Source of the DNA: Clostridia bacterium
GTDB taxonomy: Bacteria; Bacillota; Clostridia; UBA1381
Length of the DNA stretch: 47,835 nt
Assembly: GCA_017935675.1 (NCBI GenBank)
Contig: JAGBHE010000090.1
Location: 1 to 47,835, forward strand
Direction of reading: 5' to 3'
Part shown: positions 35,520 through 43,817 of the stretch, one piece after another
Position numbering within the stretch: the first letter of the stretch is position 1
Layout: each line of letters begins with the position of its first letter
Program-made: the position numbers and the translations under genes
Notes under the pieces: generated by a model
What the model was told of the DNA's origin: nothing
Databases searched by the model: none
The model's input: the letters and a program-made list of their open reading frames with translations, nothing else

Positions 35520-37520
35520 TCAAACTATATCCTTTTCAATATATTTATTGAAAACACTTGCTTTAACATAGTAATCCGTTACATTTCCATCATTTTCGGT
35601 AAAACTCTCAAATCCAAAACCGTCTATGGGCACGATTGCATTATCACCGTCATCAACGGCTGATGCAGAAAATGAAGAAATATGTAATTCCAGTGAATCA
35701 GCCTTAGGTGTCATATCCGAAATATTTTTCCACAGCATAACTTTACACATATCACAATCCGAATACGGCTTAATTTCCATCAGCACATCTCTGTTTGGAA
35801 AAATTCTGTCTCCCTTAACTTTGACCAGAGTACCGTCTCTGTAGAATGCTGTAATTGCCGTAACAACCTCTGCCTCTTTGACTGCCGGAATCTTTACATT
35901 AAAGCTTCCGCCGTCAATTCCACAGTATTCTATAGTATAAACCCCGTTTTCTGTGGTAAAAAGCTCAATTTCTTTAAAACTGCCGTCATAATACATAAGC
36001 TTACCGTTTTGCAGCATCAGAACATTATCATCTCCCGATGCAATCGTTACGCCGTCACAAAGTATATCTGCAATACTGTCCGATGAATTATACAAACCCT
36101 GATTGCTGCCGCCCATTTTAACAAGCTTTCCATCGTTTGAAATGATAAACGCCGCCTTCTCGCCTGCCCCGGCAAAATGAATACCCTCTGCCAATTTTAC
36201 AGGAATATCGGTATCGGTTATAAAATCACCCAAATACCCATATTTATTCCATCCAAATCCGTATAACTCATTATTTGAAGTTATAACAAGTGTATAATCG
36301 TCATTTGCCGATACCTGCACTGCATCACTCATGATTTTTGTAAATCTGTACGGTGAAAGATATGTACCTAAGCCTAACTGACCATTGGCGTTATAACCTA
36401 TGCCGTACAAATCACCTTTATTATCAATAATAAAGGTTTGCGCGCCGGCAGCCTCAACTGCTTTAACCCCCGTGTATGTTTTTGACCATGTACAGGAGTC
36501 AGGACCTCCGAAGCTGTTATAATTACCTCTTCCCCGCCCGTACAGCTCATCTTTATAATTTACGGCAACTGTAAATTCATCTCCGGCAGATATATCCTTT
36601 GCTCCTTTCGCCATAAGGCACGGCTCCGAAAGAATTTCGCAGCGGTTATCGCTTATCTGACCAAAATCATTTCTTCCCCATCCGTATACATCGCCGCCGC
36701 CTGTAAGAACCGCCGTATGTCCGTCTCCGCAAGCAACCTTTACGATATTGTCCATAATGAAATAAGGTTCATTGAAGTAATCTTCATCTGCTGAATTTAT
36801 CTGTTTCGAGGAATTATCTCCCCACATCCATAGCTTTCCTTCATTATCAATAACAGCACTTACTCCATTCCTTGACACAACTGATTTAGCTTGCGAAATA
36901 CCGCCCAAAACTTTTTTAAAACTCAAATCGTCAGCATACATAAATGATACTTTATTATCCGAGCCGACAGCATCACGATAACTGTTATAGTTATCCGAAT
37001 AATCCGATATCTTATAATTCATAGTGAGATTCGTTCCCAATCTCAAAGAAAATGCTGTGCTTGGATCGGTAACCGTGAATTGTGCCGTTACATAAGTCCA
37101 CTCTGTTCCCACGATAATCGGCGATCCGCTAAAATGCTCCCAAGCATTGTAAATATACAGCTCTGCGCCGCTTGTATTATCGGTTTTGAACCAGCCGCAA
37201 AACTCGTATGTATCACCCGCACGGGCACCGGAAAGTACCTTCGGAGTGTAATAAACACCTCTTCCGTAACCTCCGCCCGCATTTAAAAATCTCAATGCTT
37301 TACTTCCGCTGCGGACATTATCTTCAACTATTTCCGTATATGCAACATTATAGTCATAATAAGGTCTCCAGGTATTAGAGCCTATCAAATTCTCATTTAA
37401 TCTCTTACTCTCAAATCCTGTATCTATAAGCAATTCATTTCCGTATATGTATGATGCCCGCACCGAAGGACAAATCATAATTATTGATATAATAATAAAT
37501 AAAAACAGTTTTTTTCGCAT
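35520..37520 (-). CDS. Secreted CBM-like plus RCC1 beta-propeller protein (666 residues)
   Basis: A signal peptide (residues 1-22, ending SVRA) is followed by a jelly-roll module (about 25-205) clearly related to the first module of the 1618-residue protein: both have YGxELLxDTGFE, SGSKALRFL or DGSKAVRFL, TYEF and DDLSFK or DNVSFK. From about residue 210 to 490 come RCC1-type repeats (GKLWMWGDNSSKQI, GDVYGWGRNDFGQI, GDLYGIGYNANGQLG, NELYGFGWNKYGYLG), which fold as a seven-bladed propeller. A beta domain ends the protein. No anchor is visible. RCC1 propellers usually bind other proteins, so this may be a scaffold or adaptor for the surface machinery. It lies between permease and binding-protein genes. 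Confidence 0.82.
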   Translation of the reverse strand: MRKKLFLFIIISIIMICPSVRASYIYGNELLIDTGFESKRLNENLIGSNTWRPYYDYNVAYTEIVEDNVRSGSKALRFLNAGGGYGRGVYYTPKVLSGARAGDTYEFCGWFKTDNTSGAELYIYNAWEHFSGSPIIVGTEWTYVTAQFTVTDPSTAFSLRLGTNLTMNYKISDYSDNYNSYRDAVGSDNKVSFMYADDLSFKKVLGGISQAKSVVSRNGVSAVIDNEGKLWMWGDNSSKQINSADEDYFNEPYFIMDNIVKVACGDGHTAVLTGGGDVYGWGRNDFGQISDNRCEILSEPCLMAKGAKDISAGDEFTVAVNYKDELYGRGRGNYNSFGGPDSCTWSKTYTGVKAVEAAGAQTFIIDNKGDLYGIGYNANGQLGLGTYLSPYRFTKIMSDAVQVSANDDYTLVITSNNELYGFGWNKYGYLGDFITDTDIPVKLAEGIHFAGAGEKAAFIISNDGKLVKMGGSNQGLYNSSDSIADILCDGVTIASGDDNVLMLQNGKLMYYDGSFKEIELFTTENGVYTIEYCGIDGGSFNVKIPAVKEAEVVTAITAFYRDGTLVKVKGDRIFPNRDVLMEIKPYSDCDMCKVMLWKNISDMTPKADSLELHISSFSASAVDDGDNAIVPIDGFGFESFTENDGNVTDYYVKASVFNKYIEKDIV

Positions 37521-37523
37521 TTA

Positions 37524-38399
37524 CTATCCTTTCACAGCTCCAACCATTGCACCTTTAGCAAAATATTTCTGCAAAAACGGATATATCATCATTACAGGCA
37601 ATGTCGAAACAACAATAACAGCATATTTGACTGTTTCCCCTACCGCTTGCATTGTATCCATTGACGCACCGCCTGTCATATTTGATGTATCATTCTCAAC
37701 AAGGATATCACGAAGTACAAGCTGAAGCGGATACAGCTCTCTATCCTTTAGGAATATCATCGCGTTAAACCATGAATTCCAATGAGCAACAAGATAATAC
37801 AGCATTACAACTGCCAATGAGGCCTTTGAAAGCGGAATAAATATTTTAAACAATATTGTAAAATGATTGGCACCGTCAACTAATGCGGCCTCCTCTATAC
37901 TGTCCGGCATTGAGCTGAATGCTGTTCTGAGAACTATTATATTAAACGCATTGGCTGATGCCGGCAATATAATAGACCAAAGTGAATTGTACAAGCCCAG
38001 ATTCTTTACCGCAAAATAGAATGGTACGGTACCGCCGCTGAAGTACATGGTAACCATTATAAAAAACATTACTGCATTGGCAGTATACAAATATTTTCTT
38101 GAAAGGAAATATGCCGCAAATGATGTCAGCAGAAAGTTTAATATAAGTGTTGCCGCTACGACTATTATCGTATTAAGATAACCGCGCATTATCATTTCAT
38201 TTTCAAATACCCTTTTATATGCATCAACATTAAATTCCAATGGGCGTAAAAGCAGTCCCTGGTGGGCCATCATTAAGTCACCGTCACTGAAAGACGCCAT
38301 AACTACATGAATAATCGGATAAACGGTAGCCACAGTAAAAATAACCAAAACGAAAATAATTAAAACATATGCTGTTTTTTCGCTTAAACTTTTTTTCAT
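37524..38399 (-). CDS. Sugar ABC transporter permease, LplC/YtcP type
   Basis: This inner-membrane permease of the carbohydrate uptake 1 family has six hydrophobic helices in 291 residues. The EAA loop reads MPDSIEEAALVDGANHFTILFKIFIPLSKA. I start at 38399 (MKKSLSEKTAYV), directly behind AGGAGAAAAGCA. An ATG six codons upstream lacks a ribosome site. The gene follows its partner permease by 11 bases. The ATPase subunit is missing from the operon, as usual for this family, which often shares an MsmX-type ATPase encoded elsewhere. Confidence 0.92.
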   Translation of the reverse strand: MKKSLSEKTAYVLIIFVLVIFTVATVYPIIHVVMASFSDGDLMMAHQGLLLRPLEFNVDAYKRVFENEMIMRGYLNTIIVVAATLILNFLLTSFAAYFLSRKYLYTANAVMFFIMVTMYFSGGTVPFYFAVKNLGLYNSLWSIILPASANAFNIIVLRTAFSSMPDSIEEAALVDGANHFTILFKIFIPLSKASLAVVMLYYLVAHWNSWFNAMIFLKDRELYPLQLVLRDILVENDTSNMTGGASMDTMQAVGETVKYAVIVVSTLPVMMIYPFLQKYFAKGAMVGAVKG

Positions 38400-38410
38400 T
38401 GCTTTTCTCC

Positions 38411-39364
38411 TCACCATAACGCGTATTCCGTAGTTTTTTTACTTATTTGATTAGCCGCAATAAGCATAATAAAACTGATTACCGAATTAAACAGATTTAC
38501 CGCAGTTGAATAACCATAGTTAAACTCCTGCAAGCCTTTTCTGTATACATATGTAGATATTACATCTGATGTTTCGTATATCCCCGGATTATATAAAAGA
38601 AGTATCTTTTCAAATCCGACATTCAATACCGAACCTAATCTCATAATAAGCATTATTACAATTGTAGGCATAATTGACGAAATGGTAACATGCCAAAGCT
38701 GATGCCACCTTCCTGCTCCGTCAACCTTTGCCGCATCGTAAAGCTGCTGATCAACTCCGGCGAGCGCCGCCATATATATAATGGCATTCCAGCCTGCATC
38801 CTTCCATATATCCGATATTAAATATATAGGAAGAAACAGCGATGGTTTTGAAAGCATGGTTCCGGTTTCAATACCTATCTTTGAAAGCATTTGTGTTATA
38901 ATGCCTGTATCTTTTGTAAAATCACGTATAATACCGCAAAATACAACCATTGATATAAAGTGAGGCATATATGAAATAGTCTGAACAGGTTTTACTATAT
39001 ATTTATTTTTTATCTCATTCAGAAGCAATGCAAAAATAATCGGAACCGGGAAGCAGAATATAATGCTTGCAAAGCTTATTATAACTGTATTCTTTAAAAT
39101 TCTTCCAAAATAAATATCATTAAAGAATGTAATAAAATGCTTAAATCCCACAAAATCGCTTCCTGCAATGCCCTTAAGAGGTACAAAGTCCTGAAACGCC
39201 ATCAGTACACCGTACATGGGACGATAACTGAATAGAATATAAAAAACTATAACAGGTAAAATCATGATGTACAGCTGCGGATATTTTTTTATATCCGCAA
39301 GGGTCTTTGTTATTGCATTGCTTTTTTTTATCACCGCTGCTTTGTTTTTTTCCATCACCTGCAT
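38411..39364 (-). CDS. Sugar ABC transporter permease, LplB/YtcO type
   Basis: This is the partner permease, 317 residues with six predicted helices. It shows the family start motif YIMILPVIVFYILFSYRPMY and GVLMAFQDF, and the EAA loop QLYDAAKVDGAGRWHQLWHVTISSIMP. The start at 39364 follows GGAGGTGCATATAG. With the neighbouring permease and lipoprotein it forms an importer resembling those for pectin- or glycosaminoglycan-derived oligosaccharides. A stem-loop in the leader may set its level relative to the first gene. Confidence 0.93.
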   Translation of the reverse strand: MQVMEKNKAAVIKKSNAITKTLADIKKYPQLYIMILPVIVFYILFSYRPMYGVLMAFQDFVPLKGIAGSDFVGFKHFITFFNDIYFGRILKNTVIISFASIIFCFPVPIIFALLLNEIKNKYIVKPVQTISYMPHFISMVVFCGIIRDFTKDTGIITQMLSKIGIETGTMLSKPSLFLPIYLISDIWKDAGWNAIIYMAALAGVDQQLYDAAKVDGAGRWHQLWHVTISSIMPTIVIMLIMRLGSVLNVGFEKILLLYNPGIYETSDVISTYVYRKGLQEFNYGYSTAVNLFNSVISFIMLIAANQISKKTTEYALW

Positions 39365-39397
39365 CTATATGCACCTCCGCTTTGTGCTGTTTGAAAT

Positions 39398-39428
39398 ATT
39401 TACCGTGCAGAAAAACTACACGGTAAAT
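39398..39428 (-). other. Intercistronic stem-loop
   Basis: ATTTACCGTG and CACGGTAAAT pair perfectly around 11 bases, in the 94-base gap between the first gene of the operon and the permeases. No T-run follows on the minus strand. It is better read as an mRNA-stabilising or attenuating hairpin than as a full terminator. Confidence 0.6.
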
Positions 39429-39458
39429 CACTTTTTGAATATATATTTTTTATGCCGA

Positions 39459-41195
39459 TTATTCAGCTGCCGCAGGTGTAATATCAGTTATCTTTACATC
39501 ATCAATAAATGCACCCAATCCCTTATTCCAGGCTCTGCCGGGATTCCAATATCCGTTATTGCCCTGTGTAAATGCAAGAGAATGCGTACCTGTCTTTGCT
39601 GCGGTAAATGTAAATGTGACGGGCGTCCAATTAAAAAGATTTGAGTATATTCTTGTACCGGCAAAATTTACACCCGATGTCATACCGGTATCAAGGCTCA
39701 GCCCTGCAAAGTTTATACTTGAAGCCTGCAAACCTCCTACCGGGAATACGTTAAATGCAAGGAAGTCCTGATCGCACATTGCGTAAAAAGTAACCTTATA
39801 GGTATGTCCTTCCTCAAGCTCCATATCACGGTATACCCAGCCGCGGTTATATACTCCTCCATCAGCAGCATATGTTTTTGGAATAGGTATAAATAAACTG
39901 TTCATGCCTGTACGGCCGTTACCTACTGAAAGCTGATCAAACATTGTAGCTGTATATGAGTGTGACGCATAACCTGTATAGTACGGGGCCGATTTCCACT
40001 GTGTATCCGGAATATTCTTATCAGGTACATAATTTAATGTTCCGTCATCATTCATTATCAGCTTAGTTGTATTGTATGGATACACATATTTCTGAACGTG
40101 CGGTCTGACTGCATCAACATTCTCCCATAAATAATTTATAAGCTTTACACCGGACGCTGCTTGGGCAGGAATGGTAAATGTTGAAACTATATCATAATCT
40201 TCGGTTCCTGCTGATATTATTTCCTCTGCGTATCCGGGCACTGATAAAAATCTGCCTTCACTGTCATACAGTGCTGAAATAAGTGCTGTGTGGTAATCAT
40301 CCTCGCCGTTTTCATTATTTACAGTCATTGTAACTTCAACTGTCTTTATTTTATCTTCAGTACTTATAATGCCTTCCGTTGTATATCTTGCAATACCATT
40401 CTGATTCGAAGGAACTATGGTTCCGTTATCATATTGTGTATTATCTGTGACAGCCGCATTTTCTACTCTTCTTACCGTAACATCATCTATATAAAGCGGA
40501 TAATATGCTCCATCCCCATTAGTCTGCCAGCTGTTCACAACCTTGAATGTGAAATAGATTTCAGGAACCTGCGTGTCGCTCTTTGGAATTGAAATTGTTT
40601 GTCTTATTTTCTGCCATTTCCCCGATTCCAGAACCACTTGACCGCAAGCATTACCACTCTGTGACAAATACACTTTAGAACTGTTATGAGTATCTGATCT
40701 TACAACGTAATCAGGAGCATCCGTATAGAGCCAAGCAGTTATCTCATAAATGCCTTCCGTAAAATCATATCTGCCGCCGTTCTTTTCACCTTCTCTTACA
40801 GTAAGCATAGGATAGTTATTCTCTGTCCACTTTCCTGATGTACTTCCCGTATCCAAAGACGGGTTAATGCAAAGAGACCAATTGCCGCCATGCTTCTGAT
40901 CCTGTGATTTCTTAAGATATGTATTGCCGCTGCCGATTGAATTTATACTCCAAGCTGTCTGATGTCCCGAATACCTTCCGATATCTTTTCCGTTTTCAAA
41001 ATCACCGTCATCCATAAGATTCTCGCTGTACACCTTAACCTCGGGCGGAGCCACAAGGAAATTATTATCTATCCAGGAACCTCTTTCAAAACTATCCTCA
41101 AACACAACCTTTTCTGCAAATGATGATATACCGGATGTACAAACCATTGCCGCAGCAGCAAAAACTGCCGCAATCTTTTTACTTGTCCTTTTCAT
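39459..41195 (-). CDS. Secreted carbohydrate-binding-like protein, first gene of PUL operon (578 residues)
   Basis: A signal peptide (MKRTSKKIAAVFAAAAMVCT, ending SSFA) precedes a jelly-roll module (about 55-235, NLMDDGDFENG to YIDDVTVRR), an Ig-like stretch (about 260-345) and a second jelly-roll module (about 390-575, YRDMELEEGHTYKVTFYA to FIDDVKITD). Both modules have the CBM4/9 pattern of a DGDFENG-like entry and a closing (I/F)DDV strand. No SLH or lipobox is seen, so it is probably released or held by partners. As the first gene after the promoter, it should be strongly expressed. AAGGAGGATCATTTT precedes its ATG. No enzyme motif is seen. Confidence 0.78.
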   Translation of the reverse strand: MKRTSKKIAAVFAAAAMVCTSGISSFAEKVVFEDSFERGSWIDNNFLVAPPEVKVYSENLMDDGDFENGKDIGRYSGHQTAWSINSIGSGNTYLKKSQDQKHGGNWSLCINPSLDTGSTSGKWTENNYPMLTVREGEKNGGRYDFTEGIYEITAWLYTDAPDYVVRSDTHNSSKVYLSQSGNACGQVVLESGKWQKIRQTISIPKSDTQVPEIYFTFKVVNSWQTNGDGAYYPLYIDDVTVRRVENAAVTDNTQYDNGTIVPSNQNGIARYTTEGIISTEDKIKTVEVTMTVNNENGEDDYHTALISALYDSEGRFLSVPGYAEEIISAGTEDYDIVSTFTIPAQAASGVKLINYLWENVDAVRPHVQKYVYPYNTTKLIMNDDGTLNYVPDKNIPDTQWKSAPYYTGYASHSYTATMFDQLSVGNGRTGMNSLFIPIPKTYAADGGVYNRGWVYRDMELEEGHTYKVTFYAMCDQDFLAFNVFPVGGLQASSINFAGLSLDTGMTSGVNFAGTRIYSNLFNWTPVTFTFTAAKTGTHSLAFTQGNNGYWNPGRAWNKGLGAFIDDVKITDITPAAAE

Positions 41196-41260
41196 AAAAT
41201 GATCCTCCTTGTTTTATGATTATTCCAGCGCAGTATTCCGCTGTTTAATACTGTAATTTC

Positions 41261-41322
41261 ATTTTACTGTATATTAATCAATAGTTCAAGTGTCAAATCA
41301 TGAAAACACATGACAATTTGTG
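41261..41322 (-). promoter_or_regulatory. PUL operon promoter region with paired candidate regulator sites
   Basis: Two alternatives exist on the minus strand: TTGAAC-17-TAAAAT (41284-41289 and 41261-41266) and TTGACA-17-TATACA (41291-41296 and 41268-41273). Both have weak -10 boxes, which suits an activator-dependent promoter. Two similar 12-mers lie 20 bp apart in one orientation: TGTCAAATCATG (41291-41302, overlapping a -35) and TGACAATTTGTG (41311-41322). Related motifs occur upstream of the divergent gene at 43818. Confidence 0.55.
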
Positions 41323-41353
41323 TCCCGTCCTCCAAAAAAAGATTCCTCATATT

Positions 41354-43567
41354 TTACTTGTTTATCTCCCTATACTGCTTTGCGGTTATTCCATACTGTT
41401 TTGCAAATAATCTCGCAAAGGTTCTATAGTTTCCGCAGCCAACACTTTCCGCAATTTCACTAATTGATTTATCGGTTGATACCAACAGCTGAGTTGCCTT
41501 GTTAAGCCTGAATATGTTAATATATTCAAGCATACCCATATTCATTTCCTTTTTGAACATCTTGGACATTGCTGTGGAACTTACATTAAATTTATCGGCC
41601 ACATAGAATACATTCATATCGGCGTCCGAATAATTATTATGTATGTATGCCAAAATATCATCCATCTTGCTGCTGTGCTTACGCTCCGCCTCATTTCTTA
41701 AACATTCACAGCATATCTGTGCTATATTGCTTATTAATTCCTTCATTTCATTCACCTTTTTGCTTTCATGCAATCGGTGAATAAGCATTGTCGGATTAAG
41801 CTCATCGTTCTTATCTGTTAAATTATTAGCCTTAATGGTATTTATCAATGTACCAAGCATATTATTAAACAAACAGTTGACAATCTCAATATCAAGCTGC
41901 ATTTTATCAAAATTCTCACAATATACGCTTTCAATCAGATTACGTACATTTGAGATATCGCCCGTATTAATTGCATTTATAAGCTGTCTTTCAAGCTGAA
42001 GCGGATAATAATAGCAATTTCTATCATCCAATTTATCTTTCGCATCCACAAAAACGCATTCTTCCCCTGACATTTCAAATTGTTGAATTACTTTCTTTAT
42101 ATGTTCATATTCTGTAGAAACTTGAGCAACAGTCTCACATATATCGCTTATTACAGCACAAAATCCGCTTCCGAGGGTTTCCTTTGCATAAGTTAACGCA
42201 TATTTAAAATCCTCCTCTATATTGTCAACGCTATAATCAACGCAATTAACTACAAATGCCTTATAACCTTCAAAATCAACATAGAATACCCGATTTCCGA
42301 CTCCATTAAGGCTGTCATGTATAAGTTCTGCTATAACATCGGCAATTTCTTTATTCTGAGCTGATAATACTGCAACCGAAAAACGGTCGGAGACCGGTGT
42401 TGAATTAAGATTCACAAAAAGATTGTCTATACTTTCATTGACCCCCTTCAATATTCTCATTGTAGTATAATTTGCCACCTGATATCGCTGCCTGGCAAGT
42501 ATGCTCTTGTATTTCAGGTTTGTTTCCTTTTGTTTCATAATTTCTTTTTTTATTACTTCCATTTCGTTCCCGCCGTCTGTATCATTATTACATTCCAACA
42601 GTTCAAGTACTGCATTAATTTCACTGTAATTTTTACGCATGAAAACATAAATCAATGAAATTCCGATAATAATACAAAGCATGGAACAAATCAGTACATA
42701 TCTGTGTGCAACGATAACTTGATTAAATACCTTCTTCCGTTCAACCGCATATGAAATCTTCATTCCGTAATACTTAAACGATGCACTGTTTATGCTGTAA
42801 GTAACACCGTCTATTTTTATATCGCCTTTTCCTTCATTTATTTTTTCATAGCTTGTACTTGTTCCTCCCATCTGCCATAAAAGCTTTCCTGAATTATCTG
42901 CAACAAAATATATTTCATCTTCACTCTTATTCAATAAATCAAGATTTTTAAGAATGGCATCATTATTAATTTCCGTCAGAAACCTGACTTTACTGTTCTT
43001 TGCCTCCGGATAATAAATACCTGCAGAATGATACATTTTAGGTTCAAATATGTTTCCTATTCCAAAAAAAGAACTGCCGTTATAGAACATCTCCTTCTTC
43101 CATTGTTCATAATCACCGTCATATGCCGTAAAATACATCGCAAAAAAAGTCCTGCTGTCATAATATCCGACAGAAGAGATTATTTTATCGATATCCTCAA
43201 AGTACATAATAAAGCCTTTCGCATATTCATCCATATTACCTTGAGTCTTCAGCTTTTTTATATACGAGGATGCCGTATACATATCAATATCCCCATTTTC
43301 AGTCATCATCTTTATTATTCTTGCAGTATCATTCATATAATAAACATCTTTATAAAATTTTTCCGCTCCCAGAAATTGATCTTCAAAGTTTTTAGCCATG
43401 AAATTTATAGACGTTTCACTATTGCGCAGAACTTCATCGTTTATTATATTACACAGATGATTGTAAATACATGCACTAATGCTCAAGGGAAGGAGCAGCA
43501 TTATCAAATAATAGCATAACCATATCTTCACTATGCTGCCTTTACGAAACTTAACTTTAGAATTCAA
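41354..43567 (-). CDS. Membrane-bound AraC-family regulator with extracellular sensor domain
   Basis: A transmembrane helix (about residues 14-32) leads into an extracellular domain of about 250 residues, a second helix (about 285-307) and a cytoplasmic part ending in an AraC/XylS double helix-turn-helix (about 637-737; NVFYVADKFNVSSTAMSKMF, then SISEIAESVGCGNYRTFARL). Such one-component sensors, often next to LplABC-type sugar importers, activate the neighbouring operon when the external sugar is present. The start is TTG at 43565-43567, behind AAAGGATGAATCGGTT; the nearby ATG runs into a stop at once. It lies between the operon and the divergent hydrolase and is probably their activator. 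Confidence 0.88.
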   Translation of the reverse strand: MNSKVKFRKGSIVKIWLCYYLIMLLLPLSISACIYNHLCNIINDEVLRNSETSINFMAKNFEDQFLGAEKFYKDVYYMNDTARIIKMMTENGDIDMYTASSYIKKLKTQGNMDEYAKGFIMYFEDIDKIISSVGYYDSRTFFAMYFTAYDGDYEQWKKEMFYNGSSFFGIGNIFEPKMYHSAGIYYPEAKNSKVRFLTEINNDAILKNLDLLNKSEDEIYFVADNSGKLLWQMGGTSTSYEKINEGKGDIKIDGVTYSINSASFKYYGMKISYAVERKKVFNQVIVAHRYVLICSMLCIIIGISLIYVFMRKNYSEINAVLELLECNNDTDGGNEMEVIKKEIMKQKETNLKYKSILARQRYQVANYTTMRILKGVNESIDNLFVNLNSTPVSDRFSVAVLSAQNKEIADVIAELIHDSLNGVGNRVFYVDFEGYKAFVVNCVDYSVDNIEEDFKYALTYAKETLGSGFCAVISDICETVAQVSTEYEHIKKVIQQFEMSGEECVFVDAKDKLDDRNCYYYPLQLERQLINAINTGDISNVRNLIESVYCENFDKMQLDIEIVNCLFNNMLGTLINTIKANNLTDKNDELNPTMLIHRLHESKKVNEMKELISNIAQICCECLRNEAERKHSSKMDDILAYIHNNYSDADMNVFYVADKFNVSSTAMSKMFKKEMNMGMLEYINIFRLNKATQLLVSTDKSISEIAESVGCGNYRTFARLFAKQYGITAKQYREINK

Positions 43568-43635
43568 AACCGATTCATCCTTTACAAAACATATTTATTC
43601 TTAATTGATTCCTATCCGTATATTCTATAGTAGTA

Positions 43636-43664
43636 ATTATATCATATTGATACTGAAAAGGCAA
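43636..43664 (-). promoter_or_regulatory. Promoter of the AraC-family regulator gene
   Basis: On the minus strand TTGCCT (43659-43664) and TATAAT (43636-43641) are 17 bases apart, with a TG extension of the -10. It lies about 70 bases upstream of the TTG start. Confidence 0.7.
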
Positions 43665-43665
43665 C

Positions 43666-43729
43666 TGACATTTTGTGCATTATATGACATTTCGCAACCC
43701 CTCCCTCAATATTTTTTCATAATTTGTCA
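43666..43729 (+). promoter_or_regulatory. Candidate regulator-binding cluster between divergent promoters
   Basis: TGACATTTTGTG (43666-43677) and TGACATTTCGCA (43685-43696) are direct repeats 19 bp apart. CATAATTTGTCA (43718-43729) is the same motif inverted (TGACAAATTATG). The cluster lies between the promoters of the regulator and the GH105-like gene. It resembles the pair upstream of the PUL operon. Confidence 0.5.
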
Positions 43730-43750
43730 CGTAAAATCAGTTATTATCAC

Positions 43751-43779
43751 TTGAATACAGCTGAATGCAATGCTATAAT
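43751..43779 (+). promoter_or_regulatory. Promoter of the GH105-like gene
   Basis: TTGAAT (43751-43756) and TATAAT (43774-43779) are separated by 17 bases, with TGC before the -10 (extended -10). The start codon is 38 bases further on. Confidence 0.78.
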
Positions 43780-43817
43780 CATAATATATTAAGACACACA
43801 AAAAAGGAATGATTATT

